NCBI GenBank assembly: GCA_958346165.1
Contig: CATVQO010000055.1
Coordinates: forward strand, 1 to 8,701
Reading direction: 5' to 3'
Source of the DNA: an uncultured Collinsella sp.
Lineage (GTDB): Bacteria > Actinomycetota > Coriobacteriia > Coriobacteriales > Coriobacteriaceae
DNA: 8,701 bases
Part shown: positions 1 through 6,257 of the stretch, in pieces
How the letters are laid out: the number at the start of each line of letters is the position of its first letter
How positions within the stretch are numbered: position 1 is the first letter of the stretch
Notes under the pieces: model-generated
Told to the model about the DNA's origin: nothing
The model's input: only the letters and a program-made list of their open reading frames with translations
Database searches by the model: none
Program-made: the position numbers and the translations under genes

Positions 1-1
1 G

Positions 2-1267
2 CTCGACCTGGGCGACGGCAAGCCGCTGCCCGTGCTCATCCCCGAGTCCGAGCAGTTCGCCAACCGCCTGCGCAAGAATGCCCGTCTGCGCCGCAAGTGG
101 GCCAAGCGCGAGGGCGTGAGCTGCTACCGCGTCTACGATGCCGACCTACCCGACTACTCCGCCGCCATCGACCTGTACGAGGGCTGCCCGCAGACGCCGG
201 GCCGCTGGCTCGTCATCGCCGAATACGCCGCGCCCAAGACCATCGACCCCGCACTGGCCCAGGCCCGCATGCTCGACATCTTGGCCATCTCGCCGCGCAT
301 CCTTGATGTTCCGGCCGAGCACGTGCACGCCAAGGCCCGCATGCGCTCACGTGGCGGCTCGCAGTACGGTAAGCAGGGCGCCGGCAAGGGCGGCTCGGGC
401 GAGCGCGCCAACATCGCGCGCCGTCGCCTGCCGCTCATCGAAGAGGGTGGACTCACCTTTGCCGTCAACTTTGACGACTATTTGGATGTGGGCATCTTCC
501 TGGATCATCGCGTCACGCGCAACCTGGTGCGCGAGCACGCCAAGCAGGCGCGCCGCTTCCTCAACCTGTTTGCCTACACCGGCACTGCCACCTGCTACGC
601 GGCCGATGGCGGCGTCGAGGAGACCGTGACGGTCGACCTTTCCAACACCTACCTGGACTGGGCCGAGCGCAATATGCGCCAGAACGGCTTTGTTGGTCCG
701 CAGCATCATTTTGTGCGCGACGACGTGCTCGCCTGGATTCGCGACCAGCGCCAGACGCGCAACCGCTGGGACCTGATTTTTGTCGATCCGCCCACGTTTT
801 CGAACTCATCCAAGATGGGCCGCCGCACCTGGGATGTCCAGCGCGACCATGTTGAGCTTTTGGCCGGCGTATCGCGCCTGCTCGCACAGGGCGGCCACGC
901 CATCTTTAGCTGCAACCTGCGCGGCTTCCGCCCCGAGACGCGCAAGCTCGCGTGCGCGGGCGTCGTGCTGGAGGACATTACGGCGCAGACCATCCCCGAG
1001 GATTTCGCGCGCAACCAGAAGGTGCACCACTGCTATATCGTGCGCCGCCTGCCCATTGAGGACGCCATGGCAGAGGTCGGCTTTAGCGCCGAGGAGATTG
1101 CCGAGCGAACCGAGGAGCTGCGCAACCCCGAGGTCCGCAAGCCTCGCGCGGCAGTGCCCACGCACGCGCAGGCCGGCAACGGCAAGTCCAACTTTGCCGG
1201 CAAACCCTCCCCCGCCGGCGAGCCCAAAAAGAAGAAGTTCTACGCCAGCAAGCCCAAGGGCAAATAA
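2..1267 (+). CDS. rlmKL: RlmKL-type 23S rRNA guanine methyltransferase, C-terminal (RlmK) part; 5' end outside window
   Basis: The reading frame is open from base 2, so the window starts inside the gene; the first in-frame GTG (32) is internal. The visible 421 residues match the C-terminal half of the fused E. coli enzyme RlmKL. That half (RlmK) makes m7G2069 in 23S rRNA with S-adenosylmethionine, while the absent N-terminal THUMP/RlmL half makes m2G2445. Seen directly, numbering from the first codon: ANRLRKN and YRVYDADLP near 20-50, a typical PUA/linker-like segment; LDHR near 167; the SAM-binding motif I NLFAYTGTA (188-196); VDLSNTYLDWAERN (211-224); and the catalytic loop DPPTFSNSS (262-270). 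After about residue 350 comes a tail of some 70 residues. It ends in a Lys/Pro/Ala-rich basic stretch absent from the E. coli protein, perhaps for rRNA contact. The gene is convergent with the kdpE-like gene. Family assignment is secure; the state of the N-terminal half cannot be judged here. Confidence 0.93.
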   Translation, partial: LDLGDGKPLPVLIPESEQFANRLRKNARLRRKWAKREGVSCYRVYDADLPDYSAAIDLYEGCPQTPGRWLVIAEYAAPKTIDPALAQARMLDILAISPRILDVPAEHVHAKARMRSRGGSQYGKQGAGKGGSGERANIARRRLPLIEEGGLTFAVNFDDYLDVGIFLDHRVTRNLVREHAKQARRFLNLFAYTGTATCYAADGGVEETVTVDLSNTYLDWAERNMRQNGFVGPQHHFVRDDVLAWIRDQRQTRNRWDLIFVDPPTFSNSSKMGRRTWDVQRDHVELLAGVSRLLAQGGHAIFSCNLRGFRPETRKLACAGVVLEDITAQTIPEDFARNQKVHHCYIVRRLPIEDAMAEVGFSAEEIAERTEELRNPEVRKPRAAVPTHAQAGNGKSNFAGKPSPAGEPKKKKFYASKPKGK

Positions 1268-1336
1268 AAAAGTTGCGGTGGAATAGTTCCTAAAAAGCCT
1301 GGTAAAGGCCAAAACAGGAACTATTTCACCGCAACT
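1264..1336 (-). terminator. Long Rho-independent terminator for the leftward kdpDE-like genes
   Basis: Arms 1271-1291 and 1316-1336 pair over 21 positions with one G/T wobble, around a 24-base loop that could hold a small inner stem (GCCT/AGGC). Read on the minus strand, the stem is followed directly by TTTTTTA (1264-1270), the classic U-tract. Read on the plus strand, the stem is preceded by an A-run but followed by CATAGTG with no U-tract. The hairpin is therefore better suited to stop leftward transcription from the kdpE-like gene than rlmKL transcription. A weaker imperfect stem (1342-1351 with 1354-1363, 8 of 10 pairs) overlaps the kdpE stop codon and sits just before it. Confidence 0.8.
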
Positions 1337-1360
1337 CATAGTGGGATGGCGGACGCCGTC

Positions 1361-2074
1361 CTACCCTTGGGTGACCAGGCGATAGCCGATACCCACGTGC
1401 GTCTGGATATAGCGCGGATGCGCGGGGTCGGACTCAATCTTCTTACGCAGCGTGCCCATAAAGACGCGCAGGCTCGCCAGGTCGCTCTTAGTTGCCGTGC
1501 CCCAAATCTCGTGCAGGATAAACTGGTGCGTCAGTACCTTGTCGGCGTTATGCGCCAGCAGGCACAGGAGCTTATACTCGATCGGCGTCAGATGCAGTTC
1601 CTCGCCATCCATCGTGGCGATGCCGGCATCAAAATCGATATGCAGCTCACCGGTATCGAACGAGCCCTCGGAGACAACGCCGCCCGTCTGCGCATACGAA
1701 AGGCGCCTGAGCGTCGTGCGAATGCGCGCGAGCAGTTCCTCGACCGAAAACGGCTTGGTCAGGTAGTCGTCGGCACCGGCATCGAGCGCGCGGATTTTGT
1801 CCGCGTCCTCGCTGCGCGCCGAGACCACGATAATCGGCATGCCCGACCATGCGCGCACCGACTCCACCACCTTGACGCCGTCCATATCGGGCAGGCCCAG
1901 ATCGAGCAGCACAATGCTCGGCGTCTGCGACGAGGCGGCGGCGATAGCGGCATGGGCGGTCTCCACAGCCATATGGCGCAAGCCGTGCGCCTCGAGCGCG
2001 GCAACAATAAGATTGCGGACGGCGGGGTCGTCCTCAACGACCAAGATGAGCGGTTTTACGGCAGAGTTCGGCAC
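1361..2074 (-). CDS. kdpE: KdpE-like OmpR/PhoB-family response regulator
   Basis: A 237-residue two-domain DNA-binding response regulator, the usual size for KdpE. Receiver domain, residues 8-120: acidic pocket E14-D15-D16, phospho-acceptor D58 in LLDLGLPDMDG, switch residue S85, and K107 in the LTKPF motif. C-terminal winged-helix domain, about 135-237, with LTPIEYKLL, the RVFMGTLRKKIE recognition-helix region and the terminal IGYRL signature. The start chosen is GTG at 2074, because AAGGAG (2082-2087) lies 7 bases upstream and the kdpD stop is only 4 bases away. A longer in-frame ATG at 2155 would overlap kdpD by about 77 bases and add an unrelated basic N-terminus. The tight spacing shows it is translated together with the kinase. 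Known members activate kdpFABC under K+ limitation. Here the likely target is unknown; kup next door is a candidate. Choice of KdpE over other OmpR-type regulators rests on similarity and on the KdpD-type partner. Confidence 0.9.
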   Translation of the reverse strand: MPNSAVKPLILVVEDDPAVRNLIVAALEAHGLRHMAVETAHAAIAAASSQTPSIVLLDLGLPDMDGVKVVESVRAWSGMPIIVVSARSEDADKIRALDAGADDYLTKPFSVEELLARIRTTLRRLSYAQTGGVVSEGSFDTGELHIDFDAGIATMDGEELHLTPIEYKLLCLLAHNADKVLTHQFILHEIWGTATKSDLASLRVFMGTLRKKIESDPAHPRYIQTHVGIGYRLVTQG

Positions 2075-2078
2075 AGCG

Positions 2079-3704
2079 CTACTCCTTATCAAACGAAACG
2101 TCGGCGGCAGGAAGCTCAATCGTAAAGACCGAGCCGTGCGGGTCCGCCGCGGCAACCTCTATGCTACCGCCATGTGCCAACGCAATGGAACGGCAGAGCG
2201 AAAGACCCAGGCCAACGCTGCGGTGGCTGTCGGCCAGACCATGGTTGGCGGTATAGAACGACTCAAAGATCCGCTCGCGATCCTCGGGTGCGATGCCCGG
2301 ACCATCATCGGCCACCGAGCACGCCACGCGTCCATCGTCGACGCTAATCGAAATCACGATATGCGAACCCGCGGGCGTATAGGTGATGGCGTTGTTCACC
2401 AGATTGACCACCAGCTGCACCATCAGGCGCGCATCGACGTTGACGAGCGCCGGCTCATCGCACGCCACCACCTTAAGGTCGTGCTCGCGCACGGCCGGAT
2501 TTACGTGGCGCAGCGCCTCCTCGACGATATCGTCCATGAGCTCGAGCGTGGTCGACAGGCGCATACCGCCACCCTCGAGCTTGGTGATGGCGAGCAGATT
2601 CTCGACGGTGGCGTTGAGCCACAGCGCATCCGAGCGAATGGATAGAAGCAGGCCGCGGCGCGTCTGGGCATCGAGCACCGCGGTGCCGGTCGAGCCCTGG
2701 TCGAGCAGCACATCGGCATTACCCGAAATACTGGTGAGCGGCGTGCGCAGGTCGTGCGAGATGGAGCGCAGCAGGTTGGCGCGCAGCTGTTCGTTTTTGG
2801 CAAGCACCGCCGCCTCCTCGCGGGCCTCCATGGCGCGGGCGCGATCGAGCGCCAGCTCGCCTTCGCTCACGATGGCATCGGCAAGTGTCCGCTCCTCATG
2901 CGTCAGCACGTCGGGCTCGGCAACGATAGCCAGCACGCCCACCACCGAGGCGGGGTCGCCCGAGCGCGCGAAGCCGTCGCCTGTGCGAACCGTCAGGTAG
3001 ATGCCATTAAACGCCGAGCCGCCATAGGTGGCATCGAGCGGCGTTCCCACATAGGCGGACGCCGAGAGCCGCGGCGGCATCTGCGGCGCCAGTTCGTGCA
3101 CCGGTGCGGCATCGCCCACGGCCGTGTATGTCGCACGCGGCAGCAGGTCATCGCCCTCGGCGTCGGCGCTGTACCACACGACCGGGCAGCCCGAAAGACG
3201 TGCCAGCTGCGTGGCCATGGCGTGAACGATCTGATGCTGATCGGCGCACCGCTGCAGCATGCGGTTGGTCTCGAGCACCATATGCGTGCGGCGGTCGCTG
3301 GCGGCAGCCTGTGCCAAGGCGCGGCGCAGGGCCAACGCAATCGAGCTCGACACAAGCGAGACCACGAACATGATGAAGAACATGCCGGGATAGCCGCGGT
3401 CGATAAGCGACAGCGAGTAGCGCGGGTCGACAAACAAGAAGTTGTAGAGCGCCACGGCGGCAGCCGAGCTCAGCAAGCAATACAGGCGACTCCAGGTAAA
3501 GAATGCGCACAGCTGAACGGCGAACACATAGACGATCATGATGCTCGGCGCGAGACCCGGATGGTCGAGCAGCGCGCCCACAATCGTCGCCGCGACCAGC
3601 AGCCCCACCGATACGCAGGCGTCATACAGAGGAGTGCGGCGCGTCAGCGTTGTGCGCCGCCACCAAAAGCTATCGGCAATATCGCCGTCCGTACGGACGT
3701 CCAT
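2079..3704 (-). CDS. kdpD: KdpD-like membrane sensor histidine kinase lacking the N-terminal KdpD/Usp domains
   Basis: A 541-residue sensor kinase. Four closely packed membrane segments (about 25-46, 52-70, 73-92, 107-127) form a KdpD-type 4-TM (DUF4118) domain; the loop NFLFVDPRYSLSL at 88-100 resembles the E. coli KdpD segment between TM3 and TM4. A GAF-like region follows (about 150-285), then the dimerisation/phospho-acceptor helix with H317 in SISHDLRTPLT. The ATPase domain has N-box NLVNNA (434-439), G1 DDGPG (466-470), F-box region IFESFY (479-484) and G2 GLGLSL (498-503). E. coli KdpD is about 894 residues, with roughly 390 cytoplasmic residues (a Walker-type KdpD domain plus a Usp domain) before the first TM. 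That part is absent here: only 25 residues precede TM1. The ATG start has a GAGGGG-type SD upstream, and a terminator-like hairpin lies just before it, so the short form is probably genuine. It is followed after 4 bases by its response regulator. The cue sensed cannot be read from sequence. Confidence 0.88.
   Translation of the reverse strand: MDVRTDGDIADSFWWRRTTLTRRTPLYDACVSVGLLVAATIVGALLDHPGLAPSIMIVYVFAVQLCAFFTWSRLYCLLSSAAAVALYNFLFVDPRYSLSLIDRGYPGMFFIMFVVSLVSSSIALALRRALAQAAASDRRTHMVLETNRMLQRCADQHQIVHAMATQLARLSGCPVVWYSADAEGDDLLPRATYTAVGDAAPVHELAPQMPPRLSASAYVGTPLDATYGGSAFNGIYLTVRTGDGFARSGDPASVVGVLAIVAEPDVLTHEERTLADAIVSEGELALDRARAMEAREEAAVLAKNEQLRANLLRSISHDLRTPLTSISGNADVLLDQGSTGTAVLDAQTRRGLLLSIRSDALWLNATVENLLAITKLEGGGMRLSTTLELMDDIVEEALRHVNPAVREHDLKVVACDEPALVNVDARLMVQLVVNLVNNAITYTPAGSHIVISISVDDGRVACSVADDGPGIAPEDRERIFESFYTANHGLADSHRSVGLGLSLCRSIALAHGGSIEVAAADPHGSVFTIELPAADVSFDKE
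2082..2087 (-). promoter_or_regulatory. Ribosome binding site deciding the kdpE start
   Basis: AAGGAG on the minus strand lies inside the last codons of the kinase gene (Lys-Glu before TAG), 7 bases before GTG 2074. It fixes the response-regulator start and indicates translational coupling with the kinase. Confidence 0.75.
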
Positions 3705-3724
3705 CAGCGTCCCGCCCCTCTCTC

Positions 3725-3770
3725 AAAACAAAAACCACCACAAAGGGGACAGGCACCTTTGTGGTGGTTT
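3725..3770 (-). terminator. Terminator-like hairpin between the small ORF and the kdpD-like gene
   Basis: Arms 3732-3746 and 3756-3770 pair perfectly over 15 bases, with a 9-base loop (GGACAGGCA on the plus strand). On the minus strand the stem ends in a T-rich tail, TTTTTGTTTT (3725-3734), so it should end or attenuate transcription coming from kup. It lies only about 27 bases before the kinase ATG, so a kinase promoter would have to lie inside or upstream of it. The core CAAAGGGGACAGGCACCTTTG also has the look of a dispersed palindromic repeat; see the related hairpin at 6225-6253. Confidence 0.65.
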
Positions 3771-3784
3771 CCCTTGTGGTGGTT
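3759..3784. repeat. Direct repeat of one hairpin arm (TTGTGGTGGTT, two copies)
   Basis: TTGTGGTGGTT occurs at 3759-3769 and again at 3774-3784, a 15-base period. Both copies are complementary to the left arm at 3733-3743, so the arm can pair with either copy. The second copy makes the element longer than a plain terminator and may be the remnant of a partial duplication. Confidence 0.7.
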
Positions 3785-3815
3785 CCAAGTGTATAGCCTT
3801 TGCAACCGGCGGTCG

Positions 3816-4010
3816 CTAGACAAACAGCACGTGCGCGAGCAGGGCACACACGCACACCGCTCCAAATACCAGTGCCACGATCGAAATTACGCGATCGGCC
3901 ATATCCATGTTGGCACGGTTCGTAAGGAACCGATCTTCGGCGGCGTCGGCGCGTGCCTCACGTACCAGCTCGGCAACCACCTCGCGGCCATCAAGCATCT
4001 TTGCATCCAT
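3816..4010 (-). CDS. Small tail-anchored-type membrane protein, unknown function
   Basis: Predicted 64-residue protein between kup and the kdpD-like gene; I do not recognise a family. The N-terminal half is charged and probably helical (GREVVAELVREARADAAED), followed by NRANMDMADR and one strongly hydrophobic C-terminal segment, about residues 38-64 (ISIVALVFGAVCVCALLAHV), which should form a single TM helix with the N-terminus in the cytoplasm. Start choice: ATG 4010 has GGGGAGG 5 bases upstream. An alternative in-frame ATG at 4040 (74 residues, adding MDKIETGEAN) has only GGAG at 10 bases and lies 31 bases after the kup stop. Its location suggests co-transcription with kup, and a role as a small accessory or regulatory subunit is an inference from position only. 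It is not KdpF, which is about 29 residues and almost entirely TM. Confidence 0.6.
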   Translation of the reverse strand: MDAKMLDGREVVAELVREARADAAEDRFLTNRANMDMADRVISIVALVFGAVCVCALLAHVLFV

Positions 4011-4071
4011 GTTTGCCTCCCCGGTCTCAATCTTGTCCATCGAAAACCAACTCCGTGCAACCCGTCGGCGC

Positions 4072-6099
4072 CTACGGCCGCTCGTTGGGGGCCAGGCGCT
4101 GCATCTTGTTCACGGCCTTGAACTTGGTGAACAGCGGCACGTACTCAAAGCTCACGTTGGAGTTCTCCAGGCCGTACCAACGCGCGGGCGTGCCGGCGGC
4201 GCGGCGAATGATGTACTTGAGCGTGATGGCCGTACGCTCGCTGGGCTCCACATCGCTTTCGGGCGCCAGAAGCTTACGGATCAGGACGAACTTGAACGTG
4301 CCGATGTTACCCGGATCCTTGTAGACCGAGTAGTCATGCGTCTGCGGCGGCAGCTCGCCGGTGGCAGCCAGGTCCTGAACAACCTGACGCAGGTAGGCAT
4401 TGACGCGCTGGTTGATCTTGTAGCCCAGGTACAGGTGCACGCGGAACACGTAGTCGGTGCCGAACGTCTCGACCGAATAGGCAAAGGTGTGCGGTTCGTC
4501 CATGGTCTCGACATTCACGAACCACCAGGCGCGGGCACGCTTGGGATGCTTGTCCAAGATCGAATAGACGATATCGCGGTCGATGTAGTCGGTATGGGTG
4601 TCCTTGGTCAGGTACACGACGTTGTCACTCATGCGCTCGTAACGGTCGTCGTCGCGCAGGCGCTTGAGCTGCGGCAGGTAGCTGCGCAGCGGCAGCAGCG
4701 TAAACTGGCGCTGCTCGACCGCCGTGCCGTTGTACCAGCACACCATAATGCCCATGATGAGTGCAGCCATGAGGATGGTGAAATAGCCGCCGTGGAAGAA
4801 CTTGGTGAGCGAGCTCACGAAGAAGAAGCCTTCGAGCAAAAGGAAGAAGGCCGCGAAGATCCACGGAGCAACCTTGAGCTTGCGCTCCTCGTGCAGGTAG
4901 AAGAAGAGCAGTAGCGTGGTGCACATCATAGTCAGCGTAATGGCAAGGCCGTAGGCGGCTTCCATATGCGCCGAGTTCTGGAACAGCAGCACCACGATGA
5001 CGCAGCCCACAAGCATGACGTTGTTGACCATGGGGATGTAGAGCTGGCCTTTGGTCTCGGCAGGGTAGAAGACCTGCATGTGCGGCATGAGGTCCAGACG
5101 GCTGGCCTCGGACACCAGCGAAAACGCGCCGGTGATGAGCGCCTGCGAGGCAATGATGGCCGCGACGGTGGAAAGGCCAACGGCAAACGGGCGCAGGCCC
5201 GGGGCGAGCATCTGGTAGAACGGGTTGAGGTCGGCAATGCCCATGAGCTCGGGGTTGGCAGCGTTGTTCATAAGCCAAGCGCCCTGGCCCATATAGGAAA
5301 GCAGCAGGCAGCACTTAACGAACGGCCAGGTAGCGTAGATATTGCCGCGGCCGACGTGGCCCATGTCGGAGTAGAGCGCCTCGGCACCGGTGGTGGCGAG
5401 GAAGCAGCTGCCCAGAATCATGATGCCCGCGTGGTTGTTGGGGCTCAACAAAAAGGCGATGCCGCGGAGCGGGTTGAGGCACAGCAGCACGGCGGGGTGC
5501 TGTAAGACAAAGAACAAACCCGTGCCGCCCAGGAATAGGAACCACAGCGTCATGATGGGGCCAAAGGCGTGACCGATCTTGGCCGTACCGATGCGCTGTA
5601 CCAAGAAGAGCACGATGATGATGGCGAGCGTAATGGCGACGACGCGGCCCTGGTCATCGCCCAGCACGGCATGAACCGCCGGGATAGTGCGCAGGCCCTC
5701 GATGGCCGTGGTAACGGTAACGGCCGGCGTCAGGATGCCGTCGGCGAGCAACGCGGCGCCACCCAGCATGGCGGGGATGATAAGCCACTTGCCGCAGCGC
5801 CTGACCAGGCTGTACAGGGCAAAGATGCCGCCCTCACCATGGTTATCGGCGCGCAGCGAGATGAGCACATACTTGATGGTGGTCAGCAACGTGACCGTCC
5901 ACACGACAAGGGAGAGCGCGCCGAGCACGAACTCCTCCGTGACGCTTCCGATGCCGCCGTTGCCGGCAACGAGCGCCTTGGTTACATACATGGGGCTGGT
6001 GCCGATATCGCCGTACACCACGCCTAGCGTGACGAGCATCGCCGAGATGCTCACAGGAATCGCAGCGTGCGAGGCTGCCTCCTTGGCCTTTTGTTCCAT
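4072..6099 (-). CDS. kup: Kup-type potassium uptake permease
   Basis: A 675-residue KUP/HAK/KT-family K+ transporter; E. coli Kup is 622. The family imports K+ with H+ across the cytoplasmic membrane. Seen: the N-terminal family signature GVVYGDIGTSPMYV (26-39, with the conserved D31), RADNHGEGG (83-91), DGILTPAVTV (120-129), ATTGAEALYSDMGHVG (235-250), and about 12 hydrophobic segments between residues 15 and 455. A soluble C-terminal domain of about 215 residues follows (460-675), as in the family. ATG 6099 is preferred over an in-frame TTG at 6117, because GGGAGGAAA lies about 10 bases upstream and the TTG falls upstream of that SD. The stop is 31 or 61 bases before the small membrane ORF (depending on its start), so they are probably co-transcribed. 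A good promoter and a possible KdpE-type operator lie upstream. No frameshift or missing signature was seen. Confidence 0.95.
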   Translation of the reverse strand: MEQKAKEAASHAAIPVSISAMLVTLGVVYGDIGTSPMYVTKALVAGNGGIGSVTEEFVLGALSLVVWTVTLLTTIKYVLISLRADNHGEGGIFALYSLVRRCGKWLIIPAMLGGAALLADGILTPAVTVTTAIEGLRTIPAVHAVLGDDQGRVVAITLAIIIVLFLVQRIGTAKIGHAFGPIMTLWFLFLGGTGLFFVLQHPAVLLCLNPLRGIAFLLSPNNHAGIMILGSCFLATTGAEALYSDMGHVGRGNIYATWPFVKCCLLLSYMGQGAWLMNNAANPELMGIADLNPFYQMLAPGLRPFAVGLSTVAAIIASQALITGAFSLVSEASRLDLMPHMQVFYPAETKGQLYIPMVNNVMLVGCVIVVLLFQNSAHMEAAYGLAITLTMMCTTLLLFFYLHEERKLKVAPWIFAAFFLLLEGFFFVSSLTKFFHGGYFTILMAALIMGIMVCWYNGTAVEQRQFTLLPLRSYLPQLKRLRDDDRYERMSDNVVYLTKDTHTDYIDRDIVYSILDKHPKRARAWWFVNVETMDEPHTFAYSVETFGTDYVFRVHLYLGYKINQRVNAYLRQVVQDLAATGELPPQTHDYSVYKDPGNIGTFKFVLIRKLLAPESDVEPSERTAITLKYIIRRAAGTPARWYGLENSNVSFEYVPLFTKFKAVNKMQRLAPNERP

Positions 6100-6134
6100 A
6101 AGCCGGTTTCCTCCCAACTTTAATGTTCGAAGGG

Positions 6135-6162
6135 ATTATAGGTAATCGGCCCATGTTTTAAT
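6135..6162 (-). promoter_or_regulatory. Predicted sigma-70-type promoter of kup
   Basis: On the minus strand an exact TATAAT -10 box lies at 6135-6140, in an AT-rich patch within otherwise GC-rich DNA. The -35 is weak: ATTAAA at 6157-6162 with a 16-base spacer. The predicted start near 6128 gives a leader of about 28 bases to ATG 6099, too short for a riboswitch. A poor -35 fits a promoter that needs an activator. Confidence 0.5.
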
Positions 6163-6188
6163 GCACTGTTTTCCCAGCTAGATAAAGA

Positions 6189-6206
6189 TTTATACAGTCT
6201 TTAGGC
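6189..6206. promoter_or_regulatory. Possible KdpE-type operator upstream of kup
   Basis: The plus strand carries TTTATAC (6189-6195) and TTTAGGC (6200-6206), starts 11 bp apart, the spacing expected for tandem binding of an OmpR-family dimer. From memory, the E. coli KdpE site upstream of kdpFABC has TTTATAC and TTTACAC with the same 11-bp offset. The pair sits about 60-78 bases upstream of the predicted kup start, but reads opposite to kup. It is a short, AT-rich match and could be chance. The same patch also offers a TATAAA -10-like hexamer on the minus strand. Confidence 0.25.
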
Positions 6207-6224
6207 TACCGCGGCGATATGAAG

Positions 6225-6253
6225 TGTGACAAAGGGACTATCCCCTTGTCACA
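6225..6253. repeat. Palindromic intergenic repeat 3' of the nitroreductase gene
   Basis: TGTGACAAAGGGA (6225-6237) pairs with TCCCCTTGTCACA (6241-6253) at 12 of 13 positions, around a 3-base CTA loop. It starts 4 bases after the nitroreductase stop on the minus strand. No U-tract follows on either strand, so it is a poor intrinsic terminator. It shares the AAAGGG(G)AC core with the hairpin at 3732-3770, which suggests a dispersed REP-like repeat. It could still protect the 3' end of the nitroreductase mRNA. Confidence 0.65.
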
Positions 6254-6257
6254 TTCG

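Noticed and set aside
1346..2125. Plus-strand open frame opposite the response regulator
   Set aside because: The minus strand encodes a complete receiver and winged-helix protein with all key residues; this frame is its complement.
2075..2155. Longer kdpE start at ATG 2155
   Set aside because: It would overlap the kinase gene by about 77 bases and add a basic, non-conserved leader. GTG 2074 has a well-placed AAGGAG.
2754..4121. Long plus-strand open frame (about 455 codons) antisense to the kinase and the small ORF
   Set aside because: It is a GC-rich shadow frame: its product is Arg/His/Gln-rich with no recognisable domain, it runs across the intergenic hairpin, and the minus strand carries clear kinase motifs.
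3907..4914. Plus-strand open frame opposite the 3' half of kup
   Set aside because: Antisense to well-conserved Kup sequence; low-complexity composition and no family resemblance.
6100..6117. TTG 6117 as the kup start
   Set aside because: It lies upstream of the GGGAGG ribosome binding site, which serves ATG 6099.
6100..6257. K+- or c-di-AMP-sensing riboswitch in the kup leader
   Set aside because: The predicted promoter leaves only about 28 bases of leader, and no conserved riboswitch core was recognised. The 6-bp inverted repeat TAAAGA/TCTTTA (6183-6203) is too short to argue for one.
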